From assembly GCA_021295715.1 (NCBI GenBank), contig JAGWBV010000046.1, forward strand, positions 1 to 34,618: DNA of 34,618 nt, read 5' to 3'. The stretch is from Candidatus Poribacteria bacterium. Lineage in GTDB: Bacteria > Poribacteria > WGA-4E > WGA-3G. The notes below the pieces were generated by a model. That model had not been told where the DNA came from. It searched no databases and saw only the letters and a program-made list of their open reading frames with translations. Shown one piece after another: positions 17,608 through 25,670 of this stretch (positions are counted from its first letter, which is position 1; each line of letters starts with the position of its first letter). A program made the translations under genes and the position numbers.

Positions 17608-18381
17608 CTAAATAGACAGGGCACAAAGGTCAGCAGTGTGCCAGCTGACCGTGCGATCATCAATCTTCTCAGCACCCCGGTTCAGGTACCCATCAATTGA
17701 TTTACCGTCAAGCACTCGGACTTCAAACGTATAAGGTGGGTCTATTTTCAATGGCGCAATCTCAGTGATATTTCGGCAAGCCTCCGCAGCAGTCTCTCGA
17801 ATCAAGTCTCGCGACCGTTCTGGTGATAGGTGCAATGCGAGCTCTTGTCCGAGCCCCTGTTTGGTCTCAACACCATAAATGTTCGGTATGAGTTCTTTTG
17901 CTTCGGCAACCGCTTTATCGTCACCGGAGATGAAAACCGTTGGGACATCGAAAGTGCCTGCGAGTGCGGCACGGCATCCAAATTCTCCGATCTCTTTCCC
18001 ATTGAGTTTGTAGTATTCAATGGACAAAGAGGAATACGTATGACTCAACGGAGCGTTTGGCGTGCCTGCCATGGCGTGTTGCCCTAAGAAAAAGAGAGCA
18101 TCATAAGTCTCGTCGAGATAGTAGGGCGGACGGATAGGACCCCGCGCGATGAGTTTCGCCTTCGGATGGAATTCGAGCACATCAATGCCGCCAGTCCCAT
18201 GTCCATCCCAGACCACGATTTCTGCGTCCGCATCCACATCAAGGATGCCATCAACAGCAGCATTGACCTCCTGCGTCAGTAATCTCATGGCAGTCTGTTT
18301 CTGGGGACCTTCTTCACGAGTTTGACTGAAGCGGGATACCATCGCAACCCCTTCTAAGTCGGTTAAGATGTAAATCTTCAT
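17608..18381 (-). CDS. M55-family D-aminopeptidase (DppA-like)
   Basis: A 257-residue protein of peptidase family M55, whose founder DppA is a zinc D-aminopeptidase forming a barrel-shaped oligomer. All expected metal and active-site positions are present at nearly the family numbering: Asp8 and Glu10 (TDLEGV), His61 (WDGHG), His102 (LGQHAMAG) and Glu133 (GEFGCRA). Known members release D-amino acids from D-peptides, possibly from cell-wall material. The start lies four bases after the korB stop with no separate ribosome site, so it is the last gene of the CBS-CBS-korA-korB operon. That link to ferredoxin-dependent oxoacid metabolism is not explained by the known activity. Confidence 0.9.
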   Translation of the reverse strand: MKIYILTDLEGVAMVSRFSQTREEGPQKQTAMRLLTQEVNAAVDGILDVDADAEIVVWDGHGTGGIDVLEFHPKAKLIARGPIRPPYYLDETYDALFFLGQHAMAGTPNAPLSHTYSSLSIEYYKLNGKEIGEFGCRAALAGTFDVPTVFISGDDKAVAEAKELIPNIYGVETKQGLGQELALHLSPERSRDLIRETAAEACRNITEIAPLKIDPPYTFEVRVLDGKSIDGYLNRGAEKIDDRTVSWHTADLCALSI

Positions 18382-18385
18382 GCGC

Positions 18386-19432
18386 TTATGTCACAGTCCA
18401 CGTTTCGCCGGCGTTGAGGAGTGCTTCGAGGTTGCCTTCGCCCATATGGTCTTTTGCAGTGCGAATCTGGTTCGTCATCAGGTCTTCGTAGCAAGGTTGA
18501 CGGACACTGCGGAAGATGCCGATGGGGTCCGGCATATCAAGCGTGTCACTCATCCGGGCAAGGAAATTCGCCAACGTGGTGTTTTCGGCATACTGGTCGT
18601 GGACGATGAGATCCTCAGTGGCGTATTCACCATTTGTGGTTTTCACGACTTCGGGCTGGAAACCGTTCAGTCGGATACCCTTATCGTGTTCCGCTCCAAA
18701 GACGAGGGGTTCACCGTGTTCCAGAATCACCGTGTTGTCAGCCTTTGTGTCTTTCTCTGTGTATTGAAAGAAGGCACCGTCGTTAAACACGTTGCAGTTT
18801 TGGTAGATTTCGATAAACGAAGTGCCCTTGTGCTCAAACGCCGACTTGATGATGGCTCGGAGATGATTTGGATCTCTGTCCAGCGAGCGTGCCACGAATG
18901 AAGCACCGGAAGCCAATGCGAGGCTAATCGGATTAAAGGGGGTATCCACTGAACCGAGAGGGGTGGATTTCGTCTGTTTCCCTTGCTCTGATGTGGGGGA
19001 GTACTGTCCTTTCGTAAGTCCATAGATACGGTTGTTAAAGAGCAGAACGTTAACATCGAAATTGCGACGCATCAGATGGATAAAATGGTTGCCGCCGATT
19101 GAAAGCGCATCGCCATCTCCTGTGATAATCCACACAGAGAGGTCGGGGTTCGCCATTTTTACACCGGAGGCGATCGTTGGAGCTCTGCCGTGGATGGTAT
19201 GGAAGCCGTAGGTGTTCATATAATATGGAAATCGGCTTGAGCATCCGATGCCAGAGATAAAGACGATGTTTTCTTTCGGGATGCCGAGTTCCGGCATAAT
19301 ACGTTGTGTCTGAGCGAGAATGGAGTAGTCGCCGCAACCCGGACACCATCGGACGTCTTGATCGGATTCAAAGTCCTTTTTAGAGAGGGTGGGGGCTCCA
19401 GCCGGAATGCGTGAGTTTCTTTTGCGTCTCAT
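18386..19432 (-). CDS. korB: 2-oxoacid:ferredoxin oxidoreductase, beta subunit
   Basis: A 348-residue thiamin-diphosphate-binding subunit. The TPP/Mg motif is GDGDALSIGGNHFIHLMRRN (105-124) followed by NNRIYGLTKGQYSPTS. Candidate [4Fe-4S] ligands are Cys30 and Cys33 (CPGCGD), Cys64 (GIGCSS) and Cys213 (YQNCNVFNDGA), as in two-subunit 2-oxoglutarate:ferredoxin oxidoreductases. Together with KorA it interconverts a 2-oxoacid plus CoA with acyl-CoA and CO2, with ferredoxin as electron carrier. 2-Oxoglutarate is the most likely substrate by overall resemblance, but pyruvate or branched-chain acids cannot be excluded. It begins 29 bases after korA, and no delta (ferredoxin) subunit is encoded nearby. 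Confidence 0.92.
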   Translation of the reverse strand: MRRKRNSRIPAGAPTLSKKDFESDQDVRWCPGCGDYSILAQTQRIMPELGIPKENIVFISGIGCSSRFPYYMNTYGFHTIHGRAPTIASGVKMANPDLSVWIITGDGDALSIGGNHFIHLMRRNFDVNVLLFNNRIYGLTKGQYSPTSEQGKQTKSTPLGSVDTPFNPISLALASGASFVARSLDRDPNHLRAIIKSAFEHKGTSFIEIYQNCNVFNDGAFFQYTEKDTKADNTVILEHGEPLVFGAEHDKGIRLNGFQPEVVKTTNGEYATEDLIVHDQYAENTTLANFLARMSDTLDMPDPIGIFRSVRQPCYEDLMTNQIRTAKDHMGEGNLEALLNAGETWTVT

Positions 19433-19461
19433 GATTTGTTTACCGCCTTTTGGCGTTAGGG

Positions 19462-21315
19462 CTAAACGTGCCCTGTGTCTTTAAGTATTTCGTCAATTTT
19501 CGATGCCAACTCAAAAACGTGGAAGGGTTGCCCTTGCACCTTGTTAAACCCGACTGCATCAATGAGATAGGTGCTGCGAATGAGTTGGCGGAGTTGACCA
19601 CTGTTCTGTTCTGGGATTAAAATCTTTTTGAATCTCTGTAGAATGTCGCCTAAATCTTTCGGGAAGGGGTTGAGATGTCGGAGATGGACGTGTCCTATTG
19701 GACGTCCGTCAGTGATACAGTTTTCTGCTGTGGTTCGGATGGCACCGTAGGTGCCGCCCCATCCAAGGAGTAGGATGTCCCCTTCTTGCGCACCGAACAC
19801 TTCTGTCGGCGGGAACTCATCGGCGATGCGTGCAACCTTTTCTGCACGGATTTCCACCATCCTTTGGTGGTTTTCGGCATCGTAACTGACGTGTCCCGTC
19901 ACATCTGATTTCTCCAAGCCTCCAATGCGGTGTTCTAAGCCCGCAGTGCCGGGTTTCGCCCACGGACGTGCCAAGGTCTCTGGATCACGTAAATAAGGTT
20001 CAAATCCGTTGCGGGTATCTGCGCTCACTGCGAAATCGGGTCTAATTTCCGGTAGTTCGGAAAGTTGCGGAATCTTCCACGGTTCAGCCCCCATCGCAAT
20101 GTAGAGGTCGGAGAGGAAGATCACCGGTGTCCTATATTTTACGGCGACGCGGCACGCTTCGTAGACGGCTTCAAAGCAGTCGAATGGACGGGACGGCGCA
20201 ATGATAGGCAACGGCGATTCACCGTTCCTGCCGTAGAACATCTGCAAGAGATCCGACTGTTCCGTCTTTGTCGGCATTCCTGTTGAGGGACCCGCTCGCT
20301 GGATGTTACAGACCACGAGTGGGAGTTCGGCAATCATCGCGAGGTTAATCGCTTCCGATTTGAGCGCAAGACCGGGTCCACTGCTACCGGTCACGCCGAG
20401 TGAACCGCTAAATGCCGCACCGATTGCGACACCGACGGCGGCAATCTCATCCTCCATCTGCATCGTGACGACACCGAAATTCCGGTATTGTGCAAGTCCG
20501 TGGAGAATATCACTCGCCGGTGTTATCGGGTAGCTGCCGTAAACAAGCGGCAGACCAGATTGATACGAGGCTGCGACAAGTCCAAGCACCGTTGCCATGT
20601 TACCTTCGATATTTCGGTAGGTGCCGGGTTCAAAGTCGGCAGGCTTCACATCGTATGAGACGGCAAACTGCTCGGTCGCTTCGCAATAGGTATTCCCAGC
20701 ACGGAGCGCGAGAATGTTGGATTCTATATACTGTGGTTTTTTCGCAAACTTCGCCTTGATCCACTTCATCGTGTATTCCATCGGACGATTGTAGAGCCAG
20801 AGGATCATACCGAGGGCGAAAAAGTTCTTACATCTGTCGATTTCTGGGACGCTTAATTGTGTCGCTTCGAGTGCTGTTCGAGTGAGTTGTGTTAATTCGA
20901 CACGGAAAACCTGGTATTTCGTGAGTTTGTCGTCTTCGAGCGGATCTTCTTCATATCCTGCAAGTCGTAGGTTGCGGCGCGCGAAATTGTCGGTATTTAC
21001 AAGCAGGATCCCGTTGGGTTTGAGTTTGTTGAGGTGTACCTTTAAAGCGGCGGGATTCATCGCGACGAGGACATCGCAGAGATCTCCGGGAGTGTGAATT
21101 TGTTCGCTTGAGAAGTGGAGTTGGAACCCGGACACGCCAGCTAACGACCCAGCGGGTGCACGGATTTCAGCGGGGTAATCGGGTAGCGTGGCGACATCGT
21201 TCCCAATGAGGGCGGTGGTTTCAGTCATTTGTGTGCCAATCGTCTGCGATCCATCGCCGGAGTCGCCAGCAAATAGGATTGTCGCTTCCTCGATTTGCTC
21301 TACTGGCTTGCGCAT
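19462..21315 (-). CDS. korA: 2-oxoacid:ferredoxin oxidoreductase, fused gamma-alpha subunit
   Basis: A 617-residue fusion. The N-terminal gamma domain (about 1-200) starts ILFAGDSGDGSQTIGTQM and binds CoA-side elements. The alpha domain (about 225-617) has GSYPITPASDILHGLA, EDEIAAVGVAIGAAFSG, TGSSGPGLALKSEAINLA and QRAGPSTGMPTKTEQSDLLQ, all typical of KorA. The ATG at 21315 is chosen because AGGA is eight bases upstream; a GTG one codon earlier (21318) is an alternative. The gene follows two CBS-pair genes and a structured 105-base gap, and precedes korB. The gamma-alpha fusion with a separate beta is the simple two-subunit architecture found in aerobic and microaerophilic bacteria as well as anaerobes. 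Confidence 0.93.
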   Translation of the reverse strand: MRKPVEQIEEATILFAGDSGDGSQTIGTQMTETTALIGNDVATLPDYPAEIRAPAGSLAGVSGFQLHFSSEQIHTPGDLCDVLVAMNPAALKVHLNKLKPNGILLVNTDNFARRNLRLAGYEEDPLEDDKLTKYQVFRVELTQLTRTALEATQLSVPEIDRCKNFFALGMILWLYNRPMEYTMKWIKAKFAKKPQYIESNILALRAGNTYCEATEQFAVSYDVKPADFEPGTYRNIEGNMATVLGLVAASYQSGLPLVYGSYPITPASDILHGLAQYRNFGVVTMQMEDEIAAVGVAIGAAFSGSLGVTGSSGPGLALKSEAINLAMIAELPLVVCNIQRAGPSTGMPTKTEQSDLLQMFYGRNGESPLPIIAPSRPFDCFEAVYEACRVAVKYRTPVIFLSDLYIAMGAEPWKIPQLSELPEIRPDFAVSADTRNGFEPYLRDPETLARPWAKPGTAGLEHRIGGLEKSDVTGHVSYDAENHQRMVEIRAEKVARIADEFPPTEVFGAQEGDILLLGWGGTYGAIRTTAENCITDGRPIGHVHLRHLNPFPKDLGDILQRFKKILIPEQNSGQLRQLIRSTYLIDAVGFNKVQGQPFHVFELASKIDEILKDTGHV

Positions 21316-21336
21316 CACAATCGTCCTTTTTTATGA

Positions 21337-21406
21337 TAGGTGCGCGTTTGGTAAAGGGCACCTACCGGAAATTAGAAGATAGGTGTACCCTTGGCAAGCG
21401 CACCTA
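21337..21406. promoter_or_regulatory. Inverted-repeat structure in the korA leader
   Basis: TAGGTGCGC (21337-21345) and GCGCACCTA (21398-21406) are exact complements, enclosing a second pair, GGGCACCT and AGGTGTACCC. The block lies between the second CBS gene and korA and could form a nested hairpin or cruciform. It may be an operator, an attenuator-like element or a processing site within the operon; sequence alone does not decide. Confidence 0.5.
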
Positions 21407-21423
21407 AGAAAGTTTTGAGGCAT

Positions 21424-21957
21424 TTAGGCACCTTCCCGAGCTTTCAGGGCATCTCGAACGGGTTTCGGCGGTAGCGTTAAGACTTCTTGGAGAAATTCCT
21501 CAACGAGATAGGACATCACGTCACGAATGGATACCATACCAATCGGACGATTTTCCGTGTCAACAATAGGAACGTGTCGGTAACCGCCCCGCGCCATGTA
21601 AAGAATAGCAGTGGTCAGTGTATCTTCCGATTGTGCTGTCTGTGGATCTGCTATCATGAACTCTCTAACGTTAATGTTATCCAAGTCTCCGACCTGTTTA
21701 TTGAGAATTTGGTTGAGTACATCTCGTTCACTAAAAATCCCGCGGAGATAACCGTTCTCAACAACCGGGGCCGCACCGATGTTATTTGCTAAAAGCAGAT
21801 CTATAGCCTCGTTCGTGCTGGAATCGATGTCAATCTGAAGGATGGGACGCATCAAATCTTTTAGCAAAACTTGAATCTCTTGCGCTTTCCATGCTCTTAA
21901 CGCATCATCTTCGTCCATCTGCTCTAATTCTTCATCAATTGCCAAGTCATATAGCAT
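21424..21957 (-). CDS. CBS-domain pair protein, second of two
   Basis: A 177-residue protein consisting of a short acidic N-terminus (YDLAIDEELEQMDEDDALRAWK) and one Bateman module: CBS1 around VKDLMRP...GAAPVVENGYLRGIFSERDVLN and CBS2 around REFMIADP...YRHVPIVDTENRPIGMVSIRDVMSY. Such modules bind adenine nucleotides and sense energy state. The ATG at 21957 follows a strong AGGAGG and gives this compact form; reading on to 22062 would run back into the preceding CBS gene. It is the second gene of the predicted operon leading into korA. Confidence 0.9.
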   Translation of the reverse strand: MLYDLAIDEELEQMDEDDALRAWKAQEIQVLLKDLMRPILQIDIDSSTNEAIDLLLANNIGAAPVVENGYLRGIFSERDVLNQILNKQVGDLDNINVREFMIADPQTAQSEDTLTTAILYMARGGYRHVPIVDTENRPIGMVSIRDVMSYLVEEFLQEVLTLPPKPVRDALKAREGA

Positions 21958-21971
21958 GGTTACGCCTCCTA

Positions 21972-22397
21972 CTACTGGTTTTCTATAAATATGGCGATAT
22001 GTTCTAAGATATCGCGGGTTGAAATTATTCCGATGGGGTATGCCTCTCCTTGGTCGTCCCAAACACAGAGGGGCAGGTGCCGGAAGTGACCAAGATGCAT
22101 CAGGTTTAGTGCGAAGGCAATTGGGTCACTGGCGCGTAGGGCTTCTGGATCCGCTGTCATCACCTGTTCGACCTTAAACTCCGCTGGGGCTGCGCGCTGT
22201 CCACTTAGATGCTGGAGTAGATCCCGTTCGGTGATGATTCCAACTAATTGTTCATCCTCATCAACGACGAGAACACACCCTGTTCCTCTCTCTTGCATCA
22301 GGTCAATGACGACAGAAACGGGGGATCCGACTTGCACGGTGGTGGGTTGCTTGTAGTCCAGGGTGCTGATCGGCAAAGACAGCGTTCTTGTGTCCAT
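21972..22397 (-). CDS. CBS-domain pair protein, first of two
   Basis: A 141-residue protein that is nearly all Bateman module: VVIDLMQERGTGCVLVVDEDEQLVGIITERDLLQ, then VEQVMTADPEALRASDPIAFALNLMHLGHFRHLPLCV and GIISTRDILEHI. Its stop is 14 bases before the start of the second CBS gene. Two different stand-alone CBS proteins in front of korAB suggest a heteromeric AMP/ATP-responsive regulator of the oxidoreductase or of its gene expression; this is an inference from gene order. AAAGGA precedes the start. The 213-base gap upstream (22398-22610) shows no gene or clear signal. Confidence 0.9.
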   Translation of the reverse strand: MDTRTLSLPISTLDYKQPTTVQVGSPVSVVIDLMQERGTGCVLVVDEDEQLVGIITERDLLQHLSGQRAAPAEFKVEQVMTADPEALRASDPIAFALNLMHLGHFRHLPLCVWDDQGEAYPIGIISTRDILEHIAIFIENQ

Positions 22398-22610
22398 CGT
22401 ATCTATTCCTTTACTATAACGTCAGAAAACAGATTTGGGTTTCTTATTCTTCTCCTTAAAAAAGGATACCACATTTTTCACCGATTTGCAAGAAAATCTT
22501 CGGCAAAGAATTTCGACTGCATTTTATCCGCGCGGGATGTTTGGAAGTAGACAATCGGCTATCAGTGATAACATTCAAGAGTCGGAATTCAGAGATCACT
22601 CTACGAATGT

Positions 22611-23552
22611 TTATACTGCCAATGTGATAGCGCGAGAGGAACGTGAACCCCATCCGGGAATAACAATCGTCCATCTCCCCGCCGGTCCACCTGCTACCAT
22701 CAGCAGCAGATCCTCTGCCGAGTATTGCTGTGTGGTGTCGGCGATGTATTGTCGGATGTCGCCTTTGTTAAACCCGTCCTCTGAGATCGTCTTTGCGTGT
22801 TCAACGCCAATGACGAGTATGGTTTCACCGACACTGTTGCCGGGGGCAGCGATGTTCTGTGAGATTGTGTTGAGGATCCCTTCCGCGGTATTGTTGCCGT
22901 GGTCGTTGACGGTTTGCGGACCGGCACCCGCGAAGATGGTGACAGTGCTATCGCCCGTATTGAACCCACGCTCGACATGCAACGGATCCCAAGGGCTTTC
23001 TTCCTCTTTTTCGGCGATGCAACAGGTATATTTTCCAGCGTGTCCGAATGCTGACCGATCCAGTTCACCGGGCAATCCGCCACCAATATTGGTGCAGATG
23101 AGCCGTAACGTGCGACCGATCGTTGCGTTCGCTCGCCATCCTTGTCCAAAAAGGTTGAATCCGTCGTTGATTTCTAACTGCTTTCGGATGGGTCCGTTCA
23201 CAACGAGCACCGGTGAGACATGGGATGTTGTAACTTGAACGCCGTGGAGGTTGAACTGCTCAGACGTCATCGCCTCCACTGCGGTGAGAATCAGCGGTAA
23301 ATATTCCGGTTTGCATCCAGCCATAACGGCATTAATCGCAACCTTTTCGACGGTAGCTCTTCCCCATTTTGGAGGGACTGCTGCGATGAGTTCATCTGGA
23401 TCACGGTCTGTTCCGCTGAGCATACGTTTGACGCGTTCAGGGGTCGGTGGAACGACGGGAAGCCCATCCGTCCATCCGTTCTGATAGCAGACCTCGATGA
23501 GGTCCTCGGTTTCGTCAATTTCTAACGCTGTGGACTGCCATTCTTGTGCCAT
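22611..23552 (-). CDS. Conserved protein of unknown function
   Basis: A 313-residue protein beginning MAQEWQSTALEIDETEDLIE. It carries conserved-looking blocks: CYQNGWTDGLPVVPPTPERV, WGRATVEKVAINAVMAGCKP, NLFGQGWRANATIGRTLRL and PWDPLHVERGF. I recognise this as a widespread uncharacterised family in environmental bacteria, but cannot assign a reaction; the motif spacing suggests an enzyme rather than a structural protein. Homologues are, as far as I recall, sometimes encoded beside small UGSC-type proteins; none is here. The start at 23552 has AGAAAGGA in good position, whereas the ATG at 23573 does not. The gene is divergent from the dehydratase at 23715 across 162 bases. Confidence 0.75.
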   Translation of the reverse strand: MAQEWQSTALEIDETEDLIEVCYQNGWTDGLPVVPPTPERVKRMLSGTDRDPDELIAAVPPKWGRATVEKVAINAVMAGCKPEYLPLILTAVEAMTSEQFNLHGVQVTTSHVSPVLVVNGPIRKQLEINDGFNLFGQGWRANATIGRTLRLICTNIGGGLPGELDRSAFGHAGKYTCCIAEKEEESPWDPLHVERGFNTGDSTVTIFAGAGPQTVNDHGNNTAEGILNTISQNIAAPGNSVGETILVIGVEHAKTISEDGFNKGDIRQYIADTTQQYSAEDLLLMVAGGPAGRWTIVIPGWGSRSSRAITLAV

Positions 23553-23680
23553 GTGTGTTTCCTTTCTGAACATTGCTTTTGAATATGTGCGTTGGGATAT
23601 GCTATCATATTATCATAGATTTAATAGGTTGGCAAGGGCTCTTTGTCCTTGTAGGAGGGAACTCCGATTCCCGACGCTTT

Positions 23681-23714
23681 TAAAATACATTTCTAAAATA
23701 CATCAGGAGAAAAA
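23681..23714 (+). promoter_or_regulatory. Leader of the dehydratase gene with direct repeat and strong RBS
   Basis: TAAAATACAT occurs twice (23681-23690 and 23694-23703), followed by AGGAG about six bases before the ATG at 23715. The divergent spacer 23553-23714 must hold promoters for both flanking genes, but I see no convincing -35/-10 pair. Confidence 0.4.
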
Positions 23715-24680
23715 ATGAAATCTATGACCCTTCAGGAAATTATTGCGGCGCGACCCGTCGTATCACAATATTTAAAGCCTACACCTTTGGTTCACTATCC
23801 AGAGTTGTCCGAGAGACTCGGATTTCAGGCATACATCAAGCACGAAAATCATCATCCAACGGGGAGTTTTAAAGTACGCGGCGGCATCAATTTTATGCAC
23901 CACCTACCGCAAGCGCAACGTGAAAAGGGTGTGCTTACAGCGACGCGCGGGAATCATGGACAGTCGATCGCCTATGCGGCGGCGCAGTATGGTGTCAAGG
24001 CGACTGTTGTTGTGCCACACGGGAATAACCCTGAGAAAAACAGCGCGATGCAAGCGTTTGGTGCCGAACTCATTGAACACGGTGCTGATTTTGACGAGGC
24101 ACTTGCGCTCTGTGAAACGCTGCAAGCCGAACGCGGGCTTTACTACGTTCATCCGTGCATGGAGCCTGCACTGTTCCACGGTGTCGGCACCTATTCACTT
24201 GAGATTTTCGAGAGTCTCCCAGACGTGGACGCAATCATTGTCCCTATCGGCGGTGGGAGCGGTTGCTGTGGGGCTATCACAGTTTCCAAGGCGATCAATC
24301 CGAATGTCAAGATCATCGGTGTGCAAGCGGAAAATGCACCAGCTATCTACCGTTCATGGAAGACAGGAACGCGTGTAGAAACCGATTCTTGCGATACCAT
24401 CGCAGATGGAATCGCGACCCGCTCGCCGTTTCCGTTGCCGTTGTCCATTATCAAAAAAGGCATTCACGACATTGTCCTGCTTAGCGAGGTGGAACTTGAA
24501 GAAGGTATCCGTTTGGCGTTGCGGTGGACGCATAACTTAGCGGAAGGCGCAGGCGCGTCTCCGATAGCAGCAGCGCATAAACTCACAGATACGCTGGCAG
24601 GGAAACGCGTCGTAATGGTGATGAGCGGTGCGAATCTGGACACGGAAACCCTCAAGAGAGTCCTCTCCTACCAGTTGTGA
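23715..24680 (+). CDS. Threonine/serine dehydratase-type PLP enzyme
   Basis: A 321-residue fold-type II PLP enzyme, the only plus-strand gene in the window. The PLP lysine is Lys53 in TGSFKVRGG; the cofactor phosphate loop is GGGSG (179-183); TRGNHGQSIAYAA is the substrate-binding Asn loop; MSGANLD near the C-terminus supplies the pyridine-nitrogen-side serine. There is no C-terminal ACT-like regulatory domain, so it resembles the catabolic or promiscuous branch rather than biosynthetic IlvA. Threonine or serine deamination to the 2-oxoacid is likely; related enzymes use hydroxyaspartate or ectoine-derived substrates. Its 3' end overlaps the convergent neighbour by 13 bases. Confidence 0.92.
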   Translation: MKSMTLQEIIAARPVVSQYLKPTPLVHYPELSERLGFQAYIKHENHHPTGSFKVRGGINFMHHLPQAQREKGVLTATRGNHGQSIAYAAAQYGVKATVVVPHGNNPEKNSAMQAFGAELIEHGADFDEALALCETLQAERGLYYVHPCMEPALFHGVGTYSLEIFESLPDVDAIIVPIGGGSGCCGAITVSKAINPNVKIIGVQAENAPAIYRSWKTGTRVETDSCDTIADGIATRSPFPLPLSIIKKGIHDIVLLSEVELEEGIRLALRWTHNLAEGAGASPIAAAHKLTDTLAGKRVVMVMSGANLDTETLKRVLSYQL

Positions 24681-25393
24681 ATTACGTAGACGGGAGCAGA
24701 TCCGTCAGTCAATTGGATGGTTGCCGATTCCGCGCCTTCTACGAACTCGTTGCGAAGAGCGTTTGTTAAATCGGGGTGGATGTGTAGCGATCCCAAGTCC
24801 CAACGTAGATTTTCGCTTTTTTCGACGATGACGTTGGGAGATTCCGCAATGAGAGAAACGCGTTGCAGTCCGTTGTTTTTTCGGGTTAAATGCACTGCTG
24901 ATAGCACATAGTGGATTGTTTGTCTCGGATCCCGTATCTCGGTTATGTAAGGTTCACCCGCAGACACACGATAATGCCCAAAACGCATCAGGTTGAGATT
25001 CCCAAGGAACTGATCTGTTTCATATTCTGTTGGACGCGGTAAACCGCCATAGATGATGATATGTCGGCAGTTGAACTGTTCTAAGGCGTAGTCTACGGCG
25101 AGTTGTCCATCGGTGTAATCTTTGTCCGTTTTTCCTACCCATTCCTGAACGATCTGCTTTGCCTGTGTGAGCGGTTTGGAACCCCGATGTGGGATCGAAT
25201 CCATATCACCTATAAGGACATCAGGGATAAGCGATCTATCCGTATCCCGATTGAGTTCATCAAATATACGGATGCCTCCATCAGCACAGATTAGCGGGAA
25301 CCCGTTTTCTACCGCGACTTCGATCTCTTGACGGTAAAAGTCGTGGTACCGTGTGTCGTAGTAGCCGTTGAGGAAAATAAGTGCTGCTTTCAT
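24668..25393 (-). CDS. Thiamin-pyrophosphokinase-like protein
   Basis: A 241-residue protein of the thiamin pyrophosphokinase fold, which transfers pyrophosphate from ATP to thiamin. Hallmarks are ICADGG (35-40), PDVLIGDMDSI (58-67) and KTDKDYTDGQLAVDYAL (88-104); the Asp-rich set that binds metal and ATP is intact. The C-terminal thiamin-binding beta region is divergent, and the N-terminal FLNGYY is unusual, so the acceptor could be something other than thiamin. The ribosome binding site AAGG lies in a repeat leader shared with the DegT gene. The 3' end overlaps the dehydratase tail to tail (24668-24680). Confidence 0.82.
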   Translation of the reverse strand: MKAALIFLNGYYDTRYHDFYRQEIEVAVENGFPLICADGGIRIFDELNRDTDRSLIPDVLIGDMDSIPHRGSKPLTQAKQIVQEWVGKTDKDYTDGQLAVDYALEQFNCRHIIIYGGLPRPTEYETDQFLGNLNLMRFGHYRVSAGEPYITEIRDPRQTIHYVLSAVHLTRKNNGLQRVSLIAESPNVIVEKSENLRWDLGSLHIHPDLTNALRNEFVEGAESATIQLTDGSAPVYVIHNW

Positions 25394-25399
25394 CTTTTA

Positions 25400-25483
25400 A
25401 TTTTACCTTGCGGTTCGGTCAAGTGGTTTCAGACTTTGCTACTCTTCCCGTAGAGCCGCCCTCCATTACATTACGGACTACGC
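25400..25483 (-). repeat. Leader repeat, family D, copy 1
   Basis: Plus-strand ATTTTACCTTGCGGTTCGG (25400-25418) and the block CCGTAGAGCCGCCCTCCATT (25448-25467) recur at 28429 with the same 48-base spacing. In gene sense it forms the 5' leader of the thiamin-pyrophosphokinase-like gene and supplies its AAGG ribosome site. The rest of the 277-base gap holds GTGTTTTTGCTTGGG (25530-25544), shared with 13537, and no gene. Confidence 0.6.
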
Positions 25484-25670
25484 GCTTTGGACTAACTTTT
25501 ATAACGCCAGTTTGAAAATAAATCTGTAGGTGTTTTTGCTTGGGTGTTTCCCCTAGGTAGAGCGGTAAATACGCCAAAAAAATCGCAGAATGTGGAGAGA
25601 TGTGTCGTTTTTCAAGACACTTTCTGTGTCAATACCGGTAGCGAAACCCAACTTGACCCTTTTATCAAAC

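Noticed and set aside
22435-23238. Plus-strand open frame of 267 codons
   Set aside because: It is the complement of the conserved unknown gene; low-complexity Ser/Pro composition and no ribosome site.
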